A DNA stretch of 7,685 nucleotides from assembly GCA_038217425.1 (NCBI GenBank), contig JBBQPM010000270.1, positions 1-7,685 of the forward strand, given 5' to 3'. This stretch comes from JAIEPT01 sp038217425. GTDB lineage: Bacteria; Planctomycetota; Planctomycetia; Gemmatales; Gemmataceae. The position numbers and the translations under genes were made by a program. The notes under the pieces were generated by a model that was given only the letters and a program-made list of their open reading frames with translations, had not been told where the DNA came from and made no database searches. This document shows, piece by piece, positions 1 through 7,123 of the stretch; positions within the stretch are counted from its first letter, which is position 1, and each line of letters opens with the position of its first letter.

Positions 1-41
1 TGGTCGGGAAAGGTACAACGAACGGGCACAGGACCTGGCAT
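1..41 (-). CDS. 5' end of a divergent minus-strand gene, cut by window edge
   Basis: On the minus strand an ATG at 41 is preceded by a strong Shine-Dalgarno (GGAGG complementary to 47-51, within AAAGGAGG) at a 5-nt spacing. The frame stays open for all 13 codons to the window edge and reads MPGPVPVRCTFPD. An extended -10 box lies about 45 bp upstream on the same strand. The start signals are better than those of most genes in this window, which is the main reason to call it. Thirteen residues are too few to assign a family, and no function is proposed. It would be transcribed divergently from the pentapeptide-repeat gene. Confidence 0.45.
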   Translation of the reverse strand, partial: MPGPVPVRCTFPD

Positions 42-225
42 AGCGGCCTCCTTTCCTTGCCGGGGTTTTTTCGGGATTCATCTCCTTATACCAAAAGTCT
101 ATCCTAACCCGGACGTTATTTGTGAAACGGACCACTTAGCCGAGCGTTCGGCGGCCTATCCAGAGAGCACGCCGTTTTCCGAAGAAAGGCCTGCCGGCAC
201 GACGGACCTTGGTGGAGGGGCGGGC
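42..225. other. Divergent intergenic region
   Basis: This 184-bp gap separates the minus-strand left-edge gene from the plus-strand pentapeptide-repeat gene. It holds the minus-strand promoter at 85-93. On the plus strand, TTCATC (77-82) and TATCCT (100-105) with a 17-bp spacer are a weak candidate promoter for the right-hand gene. A T-run at 66-71 follows a short, wobble-containing stem (34-39 with 59-64). That could be a weak plus-strand terminator for something upstream, but the stem is poor. Nothing else coding is supported. Confidence 0.4.
85..93 (-). promoter_or_regulatory. Extended -10 promoter for the divergent left-edge gene
   Basis: The minus strand reads TGGTATAAG across 93 to 85: a TGn extension plus TATAAG, five of six matches to TATAAT. 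A start of transcription near 78 would give a leader of about 36 nt before the ATG at 41. No convincing -35 box is seen 16-18 bp upstream, but extended -10 promoters often tolerate that. Call by eye. Confidence 0.4.
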
Positions 226-930
226 ATGAGTCGTGACACACGGAGGGGGCAAGGAGAGTTGCCCAAGCAACTGCAAGGCCGCTGGACGGCACCCCTCGCC
301 ACACGGGCCCGCCAGGTGTTGTCATCGGCGCCCGACTCGGAGGCGCTGCGCGACGCCTTCGGCGAGCACGTCATCGACGGGGTGACTTACATCGACTGCC
401 GCGGGCTCAAGGTCGCGGGCGGAGCGATCATGAACCTGCAGGCCGAGGCCATCGACTTCTCGCACGGCCACTTCGAGTACTCCCTGGCGCAGGCCCGCTT
501 GAAGAACTGCCGGTTCGTCGGCGTCCGGTACGCGGAGATGAACTTCACGGGGGAGTACATCGGCTGCGACTTCACCGGCGCGAACTTTCGCCGCACGAGC
601 ATGACCGCCAGGTTCCGCATGGAGGGCTGCGACTTCACACAGGCCGACTGCTCCGGGTGCGAGTGGTCGCTGGCCACCCTGCACGGCTGCCGCTTCGTCG
701 AGACGAAGTTCAAGGCCGCCGAGCTGACGCTCTGCAAGTTCGTGAACTGCACCTTCTCGAACCCGGATGTCACGGGCGCCTACGTCGCCGGCTGCTCGTT
801 CCTTGAGCCGCACCAGAACATGCGCTGGTTCGATGCGGTCAAGAAGGTCGAGATGACGCACGTGGTCCGCGCGGACGCGCCCTGGGTGGATTGGCACGGC
901 GCGAACATTTCCGACGTGCGGATCAAATAG
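226..930 (+). CDS. Pentapeptide-repeat protein with cysteine ladder
   Basis: The 234-residue product has a pentapeptide-repeat core at about residues 50-192, with units such as CDFTG-ANF and CDFTQ-ADC. Proteins of this family fold into a right-handed quadrilateral beta-helix with four five-residue faces per coil. Roles range from DNA mimicry to unknown protein contacts; the sequence does not show which applies here. No signal peptide or membrane segment is seen, so it is probably cytoplasmic. Residues 1-49 are a polar leader, and 196-234 form a non-repeat tail rich in Trp and charged residues. Eight Cys-x-aromatic units fall near multiples of five (C95, C114, C135, C145, C155, C170, C175, C190). 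The ATG at 226 is chosen for its GGAGG (214-218) at 7-nt spacing. It stands alone, 185 bp before dnaE, and is divergent from the left-edge gene. Family is fairly sure; function unknown. Confidence 0.85.
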   Translation: MSRDTRRGQGELPKQLQGRWTAPLATRARQVLSSAPDSEALRDAFGEHVIDGVTYIDCRGLKVAGGAIMNLQAEAIDFSHGHFEYSLAQARLKNCRFVGVRYAEMNFTGEYIGCDFTGANFRRTSMTARFRMEGCDFTQADCSGCEWSLATLHGCRFVETKFKAAELTLCKFVNCTFSNPDVTGAYVAGCSFLEPHQNMRWFDAVKKVEMTHVVRADAPWVDWHGANISDVRIK

Positions 931-986
931 GAGTGGAGGATTTCCTGGCCGCCGACCATAGGAACACTCGTTACGATACTGGCCAT
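780..986 (-). other. Doubtful minus-strand ORF with strong ribosome binding site
   Basis: A minus-strand ATG at 986 is preceded by AAAGGAG (complement of 994-1000) at an ideal 7-nt spacing and opens a 68-codon frame. Only its first 19 or so codons (MASIVTSVPMVGGQEILHS) lie outside the pentapeptide-repeat gene. The rest is antisense to that gene's 3' end and looks like a shadow. It could be a real small overlapping gene, the remnant start of a minus-strand gene cut off when the present neighbour arrived, or chance. No family recognised. Confidence 0.2.
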
Positions 987-1115
987 GCCTTATCTCCTTT
1001 CACGTCCATCTTACCCTACGGCCACCACGAATCAATTCCACTCCCGCACCCCCCGACTTCGCCGTTTCGCTACAATGCCCGCGAACCCACTTCCGCCCAC
1101 GGAGCGACCGACGTC
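931..1115. other. Intergenic region upstream of dnaE
   Basis: This 185-bp gap lies between the pentapeptide-repeat stop and the dnaE start. The dnaE reading frame is open through it from 891, but the translation is low-complexity, rich in Pro, Ser, Arg and Thr, and unlike any DnaE N-terminus, so it is treated as non-coding. It holds the -10-like box at 1071-1076 and, on the minus strand, the orphan Shine-Dalgarno and ATG at 986-1000. No clear terminator for the upstream gene is visible. Confidence 0.5.
1071..1076 (+). promoter_or_regulatory. Candidate -10 box for dnaE
   Basis: TACAAT matches the sigma-70 -10 consensus at five of six positions and lies 40 bp before the dnaE ATG, giving a leader of about 30 nt. 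The stretch 16-18 bp upstream is C-rich with no -35 match, so this is only a candidate. If used, it would drive dnaE and probably the hpn genes behind it. Confidence 0.35.
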
Positions 1116-4100
1116 ATGGCCGAGCGACCTTTCGTGCATCTCCATTGCCATACGCACTATAGCCTGCTCGACGGAGCGAGCCGAATTCCGGAGCTCGTGC
1201 AGCACGTCAAATCCAACGGCATGAACGCGGTCGCGATCACCGATCACGGCAACCTCTTCGGCGCCGTCGAGTTCTACCGCGAATGCACGGCCGCGGGCGT
1301 CAATCCCATCGTCGGTTACGAAGCTTACGTCGCCCCGGCCCATCGCACCGAACGCGAAGCCAAACGCCGCGGCGAGGCGGGGTATCATCTCACGCTGCTC
1401 GCCAAGAACGCGGTCGGCTTCAAGAATCTCATCAAGATGGCGTCGCTCGCCTACACCGAGGGCTACCATTACATCCCGCGCATCGATAAGGAACTCCTCG
1501 CAGGCCATGCCGAGGGGGTCATCTGCCTCTCCGGCTGCGCGTCGAGCGAGTTCAGCGAACACATCCTCAAGGACGATCTGCCGGCCGCGAAGCAGCTGGC
1601 GATTTGGTTCCAGAAGACGTTCGGCAAAAACTTCTTCGTCGAGATTCAGAACAACGGGCTCGACATCCAGAAGCAGTGTGCCGTGGGGGCGATCGAGATT
1701 GCCAATCAGCTCGGCCTGCCGCTCGTGGCGACGTGCGATGCCCATTATCTGAAGCAGGGGGATGCGGTCGCACATGACATCTTGCTCTGCATCAACACCG
1801 GTCGGCTGCAAAAAGACGAAAACCGGATGCGGTACGGCAACGATCAGTTCTTCGTGAAGTCGCCGGAGGAGATGTACAAGGTCTTCGCCGGGCACGATGA
1901 AGCGATCAAGCGGACGCAGGAGATTGCGGACAGCTGCGATCTCAAGCTCGATTTCAAGAAGCGATTTTTCCCGGTCTTCACGCCCCCCAAGGGGAAGTCG
2001 GCCGACGAGTATCTGCGCGAGCTGTGCGAGATCGGTCTGGAGGAACGCTACGGCAAGAACGCGCCCCCCGAGGCGCAAGCCCGCTACGACGCCGCCAGGG
2101 CGCGCCTGGAGCACGAGTTCGGCACCATTTGCAAAATGGGCTTCTCGGGATATTTTCTGATCGTGTGGGATTTCGTCCGCTTCGCGATCAGCGAGAATAT
2201 CATGGCCGGCGCCCGCGGTTCGGCGTGCGGCGCCGTCGTCAGCTACCTCCTCAAGCTGAGCCACGTCTGCCCGCTCGAGTACGACTTGCTCTTCGAACGC
2301 TTCCTCGACCCCAACCGCAGCGAGGCGCCCGATATCGACATCGACTTCTGCCAGGACAATCGCGAGAAGGTCCTCGAGTACGTCCGGCTCAAGTACGGCG
2401 CCGACTCCGTCGCCCAGATCGCCACCTTCGGCACGATGGCGGCAAAGGCGGCGATCAAGGACGTCGGCCGAGTTCTGGACGTCAAGCTCGATCAGGTCAT
2501 CAAGTTAACGTCGATGATTCCCAAGGTGCTCAACATCTCGCTCGAGGATTCTCTCAAGCAAAGTCCCGAGCTGAAACACGAGTACGAAACTAACCCGGTC
2601 ACCACCCAGCTCATCGACCTGGCGATGAAGCTCGAAGGGACCAACCGCAACGTCGGCACGCACGCGGCGGGGGTCGTCATCGCCGACGGGCCGATCACCG
2701 ATTACGTCCCCGTGCAGCGCATCAACCGCGACAAGTCCGCCAAGAACGCCGACTATCTCATCACCACGCAGTGGGTGATGGGCGATCTCGAAAAAGTCGG
2801 CATGCTCAAGATGGACTTCCTCGGGCTGCGGACACTCACCGTCGTCGATAAGACGCTGCAGCTGCTGCGCAAGACCAAGCTCGGCACGCAGAATATCGAG
2901 AGCCTGAGGACCGCCGACCCGCGGGCGTATCAGCTCCTCAAATTCGGCCTTGAAAGCATCCCGATCAACGATCGCCGAACGTACGAGCTGCTGCAGCGCG
3001 GCGACGCGCGCGGCGTCTTTCAGCTCGAATCCGACGGCATCCGCGAACTCCTCAAGCGCATGAAGCCCGACAACATCCGCGACCTCATCGCCACCAACGC
3101 CCTCTACCGCCCCGGCCCGCTCGGCGGCGGCATGGTCGACGCCTACGTCAACCGCAAGCATGGCCGGGAGAAGCCCGTCTACGAACACGAGACGATGGCC
3201 GAGATCTTGTCGGAAACCCACGGCGTCATCGTCTACCAAGAACAGTGTATGCGCGTCCTCAATCGCCTGGGGGGCATCGAGCTCGCCTCCGCGTACGCCT
3301 GCATCAAGGCCATCAGCAAGAAGAAGCAAGAGATCATCGACGCTCGTTTCGTCGAGTTCGTCCGCGGCGCTCAAGAACGGGGTCTCTCCAAGGAGACGGG
3401 GGAGCGGATCTTCAATCTGATCGTGCAGTTCGCCGGTTACGGTTTCAACAAGTCGCACTCGGCCGCGTACGCCCTGCTCGGCTATCAGACGGCGTATCTC
3501 AAGACGCACTTCACCGCCGAGTTCATGGCCTGCTTGCTTTCGAGCGAGATCGACGACAGCAACAAGCGTGACATCATGGTCGAGCACATCGACGATGCCC
3601 GTCGGTTGGGGGCCGAGGTGCAGCCGCCGGACGTTCTCGAGGGGGAAGCCGACTTTACGGTCAAGGACGGTAAGATCTTGTTCGGCCTGACGGCGATCAA
3701 GGGCCTGGGGCGCGGGGCGGCGGGGGACATCGTCCGCGTCCGCACCGAGAAGGGGCCCTTCAAGGATTTCTTCGACTTCTGCGAACGCATCGACCACCGC
3801 ATGGTCCCCAAGTCGGCGATCGAAAAGATGATCAAGGCCGGCGCGTTCGACAAGCTCATGAAAGGCAAAAGGGCCTGCTTGCTCGAAGCATTGCCGCGGG
3901 CGATGGACGCGGCCAATCTCGTGCAGGAGGACCGCAAGCATGGCCAGGGGAGCCTGTTCGACGTCTTCGACGCCGCCGCGGTGGAAGCGACGCCGGTCGC
4001 CAGTCTCAAGGAAATCCCGGACTGGAGCCCCGCCGATCGCCTGAAGTACGAGAAGGAAGCCCTCGATTTTTACGTCACCAGCCATCCGCTCGCCCAGTTC

Positions 4101-4685
4101 GAGGAGACGCTCAAACGGTTCACGAATCACTCGGTCGCGATGCTCAAGGCGATGGAGCACCAGGCCGACGTCTTCATGGGGGGCATGTTCACGCAGATCC
4201 GTTTCATGAACACGAAGAAAGCCCGCAACGGCAACTCGCGCTACGTCCGCTGCAAGCTCGAGGACTTCACCGGCAACGTCGAATGCGTGATGTGGCCCGA
4301 CGATTACGACATGTTCAAGCACCTCTTCACCGACGACAACGTCGTCTTCATCGCGGGCATGCTGGAGAAGGACCGCGAAGAGCCGATCGTGCAGATCCAG
4401 AAGGTGCTGACGCTCGAACAGGGCCAACGCGACCGGACGGGTGGGCTCGTGCTGATGATGGATCTCGACGAGGAGCCGACCAAGCTCGAGGCGATCGCCA
4501 ATGTGCTGAAGCGGACGCCGGGGAACTGTCCGGTGTTCCTGCACGTGCGCGACGGGGCGAACAAATGGCTCAAGTTGCGCGTGGGGCAGGGTTGGAGCGT
4601 CAACCCGGCGACGGTGCCCAAAGGCGACCTCGAGATGATCCTGGGGCGGGGGCGCGTCGAGTTCTCGCGCATCGCGACACGGTGA
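1116..4685 (+). CDS. dnaE: DNA polymerase III alpha subunit (DnaE1 type)
   Basis: This is the replicative DNA polymerase, copying the chromosome as part of the beta-clamp-tethered holoenzyme. The 1,189-residue product is full length for DnaE. An N-terminal PHP domain (about 5-270) keeps a complete metal-ligand set by comparison with the Thermus enzyme: H10, H12, D19, H44, E69, H91, C141, D208, H210. The polymerase core carries the catalytic pair D406/D408 in PDIDIDFC and the third aspartate D567 in KMDFLGL, then YRPGPL (from 664) and GYGFNKSHS (774-782). A helix-hairpin-helix follows (about 854-890), then a clamp-binding-type QGSLF (944-948), an OB fold (about 1015-1095) and a tau-binding-type C-terminus. 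An 18-residue repeat sits at 594-629. The ATG at 1116 is chosen because the family N-terminus FVHLHCHTHYS starts there; GGAG at 1101-1104 is a modest, 11-nt-spaced ribosome site. It ends 3 bp before hpnC. Confidence 0.97.
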   Translation: MAERPFVHLHCHTHYSLLDGASRIPELVQHVKSNGMNAVAITDHGNLFGAVEFYRECTAAGVNPIVGYEAYVAPAHRTEREAKRRGEAGYHLTLLAKNAVGFKNLIKMASLAYTEGYHYIPRIDKELLAGHAEGVICLSGCASSEFSEHILKDDLPAAKQLAIWFQKTFGKNFFVEIQNNGLDIQKQCAVGAIEIANQLGLPLVATCDAHYLKQGDAVAHDILLCINTGRLQKDENRMRYGNDQFFVKSPEEMYKVFAGHDEAIKRTQEIADSCDLKLDFKKRFFPVFTPPKGKSADEYLRELCEIGLEERYGKNAPPEAQARYDAARARLEHEFGTICKMGFSGYFLIVWDFVRFAISENIMAGARGSACGAVVSYLLKLSHVCPLEYDLLFERFLDPNRSEAPDIDIDFCQDNREKVLEYVRLKYGADSVAQIATFGTMAAKAAIKDVGRVLDVKLDQVIKLTSMIPKVLNISLEDSLKQSPELKHEYETNPVTTQLIDLAMKLEGTNRNVGTHAAGVVIADGPITDYVPVQRINRDKSAKNADYLITTQWVMGDLEKVGMLKMDFLGLRTLTVVDKTLQLLRKTKLGTQNIESLRTADPRAYQLLKFGLESIPINDRRTYELLQRGDARGVFQLESDGIRELLKRMKPDNIRDLIATNALYRPGPLGGGMVDAYVNRKHGREKPVYEHETMAEILSETHGVIVYQEQCMRVLNRLGGIELASAYACIKAISKKKQEIIDARFVEFVRGAQERGLSKETGERIFNLIVQFAGYGFNKSHSAAYALLGYQTAYLKTHFTAEFMACLLSSEIDDSNKRDIMVEHIDDARRLGAEVQPPDVLEGEADFTVKDGKILFGLTAIKGLGRGAAGDIVRVRTEKGPFKDFFDFCERIDHRMVPKSAIEKMIKAGAFDKLMKGKRACLLEALPRAMDAANLVQEDRKHGQGSLFDVFDAAAVEATPVASLKEIPDWSPADRLKYEKEALDFYVTSHPLAQFEETLKRFTNHSVAMLKAMEHQADVFMGGMFTQIRFMNTKKARNGNSRYVRCKLEDFTGNVECVMWPDDYDMFKHLFTDDNVVFIAGMLEKDREEPIVQIQKVLTLEQGQRDRTGGLVLMMDLDEEPTKLEAIANVLKRTPGNCPVFLHVRDGANKWLKLRVGQGWSVNPATVPKGDLEMILGRGRVEFSRIATR
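2895..3002 (+). repeat. Two 18-codon tandem-like repeats inside dnaE
   Basis: DnaE residues 594-611 (starting IESLRTADPRAYQLL) and 612-629 (starting LESIPINDRRTYELL) align without gaps, with 8 of 18 identities: E, S, D, R, Y, L, L, G. Several other positions are conservative. The second copy matches the usual family sequence leading into VFQLES; the first looks extra. The codons have diverged widely, so any duplication is old. Confidence 0.55.
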
Positions 4686-4688
4686 GCC

Positions 4689-5606
4689 ATGGACTTTGCA
4701 CGTGAACTGGCGCAGTGGGGCCCGGGGGCAGAGTACGCGGCGCCGACGCTGCGGCAGGCGCAGGAGTACTGTCGACGGCTAGCCACTTCGCACTACGAGA
4801 ATTTTTCGGTCGCCACGCTGCTGTTGCCGCGCCGGCTGGTGCCGCACTTTCACAACGTCTACGCCTACTGCCGCTGGGCCGACGATCTCGGCGACGAAGC
4901 CGGCGGCGGCGAGCGTGCCCTTCGGCTGTTGCAATGGTGGCGTGAGGAGCTCGTGCGTTGTTACGACAGCGCGCCGCGGCATCCGGTGATGATCGCCCTC
5001 ACGCAGACGATCCGCACGTTCAACATTCCGCCGACTCCATTTCTCGATCTGCTGCTCGCCTTCGAGCAGGACCAGCGCTTGCCGCGATACGAGACCTACG
5101 AGCAACTTCTGGGATACTGCAAGAACTCCGCGAATCCGGTTGGACGGCTCGTGCTCTATCTGTGCGAATGCTACGATGAGCGGCGGGCGAGGTTGTCGGA
5201 TCACGTTTGCACCGGGCTGCAACTCGCGAATTTCTGGCAAGACGTGAACCGTGATCTCGATATTGGTCGGGTCTATCTCCCCGCGGAAGATCGGCGACGT
5301 TTCGGTTACGACGACGCCGATCTCGAAGGCAGGCGCTTCACGCCCGCGTTTGCCGAGCTGATGCGATTCGAGGTCGAGCGGGCCCAGGCGTTATTTGTGC
5401 AGGGCGAGCCGCTCATTCCGCTGATGCCGGAGAACGTACGGGCCGACATCGAACTTTTCGTGCGCGGCGGGCAGGCCCTCCTGCGCAAGATCGTGGAGCA
5501 GAGCTACAATGTGTGGGAACGTCGGCCGACGCTCACCAAACTCGAAAAACTCGCACTCGTCGGCCGAGTGCTGGGACGCAAACTGTGGCTGGCGCTGCCC
5601 TTTTAA
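4689..5606 (+). CDS. hpnC: Hydroxysqualene synthase HpnC
   Basis: This trans-isoprenyl diphosphate synthase-like protein (squalene/phytoene synthase family, 305 residues) is expected to convert presqualene diphosphate to hydroxysqualene, the second step of the HpnD-HpnC-HpnE route from farnesyl diphosphate. Both Asp-rich magnesium-diphosphate motifs are present: DDLGD at 65-69, and DVNRD at 185-189 within NFWQDVNRD. HENF-like SHYENFSVATLLLP (34-47) and CKNSANPVGR (144-153) are the features that point to HpnC rather than HpnD or phytoene synthase. The stretch DIGRVYLP (191-198) is typical of the family. The ATG lies 3 bp after the dnaE stop with no good Shine-Dalgarno, suggesting translational coupling. 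It is cytoplasmic or membrane-peripheral; no transmembrane segment is seen. HpnC and HpnD are paralogues and can be confused by similarity alone, but the paired order supports this call. Confidence 0.88.
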   Translation: MDFARELAQWGPGAEYAAPTLRQAQEYCRRLATSHYENFSVATLLLPRRLVPHFHNVYAYCRWADDLGDEAGGGERALRLLQWWREELVRCYDSAPRHPVMIALTQTIRTFNIPPTPFLDLLLAFEQDQRLPRYETYEQLLGYCKNSANPVGRLVLYLCECYDERRARLSDHVCTGLQLANFWQDVNRDLDIGRVYLPAEDRRRFGYDDADLEGRRFTPAFAELMRFEVERAQALFVQGEPLIPLMPENVRADIELFVRGGQALLRKIVEQSYNVWERRPTLTKLEKLALVGRVLGRKLWLALPF

Positions 5607-5614
5607 TCCCGAGC

Positions 5615-6463
5615 GTGGCCGAATCGTACGCCGAGTGCGAAGCGATCGCGCGCCAGCACGCGGGGAACTTTTATCCCGCGTTCCGCATCCTGCCGCACGA
5701 CCAGCGATTGGCGATCTGCGCCCTCTACGCCTTCATGCGCATCGCTGACGATCTCAGCGACGAGCCGGGCCCGATTCCGACGAAGAGGCAGCAGCTCGCG
5801 CAATGGCGTCAGGGGCTGCGTCAATGCGTGGCGGGGACGTTCTCGCATCGCATTCATCCCGCGCTCGCCGACGCGGTCCTGCGATACCGCATCCCGCTCG
5901 AGTATCTCGAGGCCCTGATCGACGGCGTCGAGATGGACCTGGAATCCGCGGAATATCGTATGTTCGACGACTTAAAGATTTATTGCTACCGCGTCGCCTC
6001 CGTCGTCGGCCTGTGTTGCATCCATATCTGGGGTTTCTCGAAACCCGAAGCCAAGGCGTACGCCGAGACGGCGGGACTCGCGTTTCAGCTGACGAACATT
6101 CTGCGCGATCTGGGCGAGGACGCCGGCCGCGGCCGCGTTTACTTGCCCAGGGAGGAACTCGAGCGCTTCGGGTACGACGCGGATCGATTGCAGCGCGGCG
6201 TGATCGACGAAGCGTTTCGCGCCCTCATGCGCTTTCAGATCGGCCGGGCTCGCGACCTTTACGAACAGGCCTGGCCGCTGTTGCCGCTGCTCGACCCGCC
6301 GGGGCGTGCGGTGTTTTTCATGATGGCGAGCACGTACCGACAACTGCTGTCGGCGATCGAGCGGCAAGATTTCGACGTCTTTTCGCAACGGGCCCGCGTG
6401 AGCCGTTGGCGGAAGGCGTGGTTCGCGCTGCGGGCGTTGCCGTATCGTTTGGGTTGGAAATAG
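5615..6463 (+). CDS. hpnD: Presqualene diphosphate synthase HpnD
   Basis: This squalene/phytoene synthase family protein is expected to join two farnesyl diphosphates into presqualene diphosphate, which HpnC then uses. With the GTG start chosen here it has 282 residues. The Asp-rich motifs are DDLSD (45-49) and DLGED (165-169, in NILRDLGED). Also visible are DGVEMDL (103-109), YCYRVASVVG (123-132) and GRVYLP (173-178), which fit HpnD. An upstream in-frame ATG at 5513 would add 34 residues that overlap hpnC by 94 bp and resemble an out-of-frame shadow. Family members normally begin near SYAECEAIARQHAGNFY, so GTG 5615, 8 bp after the hpnC stop, is preferred. No clear Shine-Dalgarno is present, again suggesting coupling. 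A C30 or C40 carotenoid synthase is the main alternative; pairing with hpnC argues against it. Confidence 0.88.
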   Translation: MAESYAECEAIARQHAGNFYPAFRILPHDQRLAICALYAFMRIADDLSDEPGPIPTKRQQLAQWRQGLRQCVAGTFSHRIHPALADAVLRYRIPLEYLEALIDGVEMDLESAEYRMFDDLKIYCYRVASVVGLCCIHIWGFSKPEAKAYAETAGLAFQLTNILRDLGEDAGRGRVYLPREELERFGYDADRLQRGVIDEAFRALMRFQIGRARDLYEQAWPLLPLLDPPGRAVFFMMASTYRQLLSAIERQDFDVFSQRARVSRWRKAWFALRALPYRLGWK

Positions 6464-6478
6464 ACGAGGAAGAACGAC

Positions 6479-7123
6479 ATGACCTGGCTCACAGATCTTT
6501 TCGCATGGCTCGTGAAATATGTCGGCGCCATCGGCCTGGCCGTCACCTGGATCGGCATCGGCCTGGTTTATTGGCGACGCCGACACGCCTGGACGTCCAA
6601 GCAATTTCAGGATCAGATCAACTTCTCGCTCAACTACGTCCTGGGCGGAGAACTCGTCATGCGCACGCTCCTGGAGACCAAGACCGCGAACGTTTGGCTC
6701 AACGACTTCGGCATCAAGAAACTGCTGGTCGCCGCCCAGAAGACGACGCTCGACCAACCGTTCATCGAACTCGCCGACCAGCAGGATATGGACTTCGTCA
6801 ATCGAGCGGTCAAAAATGCGCTCTCCGAGCGTTTCGGCAGCACTTTCGTCGCCCAGTCGCTGGGCAAACCGGTCACGACGGGAACGTTCCTCTTCGGCAT
6901 CACGTACGAACGTTACGAAGACATGCGTACGCTCAAGTTTCGCGTGTTGATCGTCGAGGAGAAAGCCCTGCTCGCGATGTTCGACGGTTCGGCCAATGTT
7001 CGCGTCGCCAACAACATCATGCAGGCGCGGTTCGGCACGTTAAGGGCGCTGCATCAGCGTCACCTGCAGGGACAGAACGCGGGCAAGAAGATCGTGGATC
7101 GGGTGCAGTTGGGGATCTGTTAG
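6479..7123 (+). CDS. Single-pass membrane protein of unknown function
   Basis: I do not recognise this 214-residue protein. One hydrophobic segment lies at about residues 8-32, ending in YWRRRH. By the positive-inside rule the N-terminus is outside and the remaining 180 residues are cytoplasmic. The body is soluble, mixed helix and strand, with motifs such as LNYVLGGELVMRTLLE (51-66), VNRAVKNALSERFG (107-120) and ITYERYEDMRTLKFRVLIVE (141-160). No catalytic motif is evident. The start is well supported by GAGGA (6466-6470) at 8-nt spacing. It follows hpnD by 15 bp and so probably shares the dnaE-hpnCD transcript. A link to squalene or membrane lipid metabolism is possible from position alone. 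It is not HpnE: there is no FAD-binding GxGxxG and it is far too short. Confidence 0.8.
   Translation: MTWLTDLFAWLVKYVGAIGLAVTWIGIGLVYWRRRHAWTSKQFQDQINFSLNYVLGGELVMRTLLETKTANVWLNDFGIKKLLVAAQKTTLDQPFIELADQQDMDFVNRAVKNALSERFGSTFVAQSLGKPVTTGTFLFGITYERYEDMRTLKFRVLIVEEKALLAMFDGSANVRVANNIMQARFGTLRALHQRHLQGQNAGKKIVDRVQLGIC

Noticed and set aside
66..71. T-run at the left as a strong terminator
   Set aside because: The best stem before it (34-39 with 59-64) has six pairs including a wobble and a 19-nt loop, too weak to call on its own.
891..1115. 75-codon N-terminal extension of DnaE
   Set aside because: It lies upstream of the family N-terminus, overlaps the pentapeptide-repeat gene and has low-complexity composition; the ATG at 1116 fits homologues.
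1032..2264. 410-codon minus-strand open frame over the dnaE 5' half
   Set aside because: Same shadow effect; no family features, and it crosses the dnaE start and upstream region without a plausible ribosome site.
4161..4175. QADVF in DnaE (1016-1020) as the clamp-binding motif, because it resembles QADMF of E. coli
   Set aside because: Aligned by surrounding sequence, it falls in the first strand of the OB fold. The equivalent of the E. coli motif is QGSLF at 944-948.
2505..4544. 679-codon minus-strand open frame antisense to dnaE
   Set aside because: GC-rich third positions in dnaE leave the opposite strand open. The translation is rich in Leu, Asp, Val, Arg and His with no recognisable domain, and the plus strand is unmistakably DnaE.
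5513..5614. 34-residue N-terminal extension of HpnD
   Set aside because: It would overlap hpnC by 94 bp, is Arg- and Thr-rich and unlike the family. The GTG at 5615 gives the normal N-terminus.
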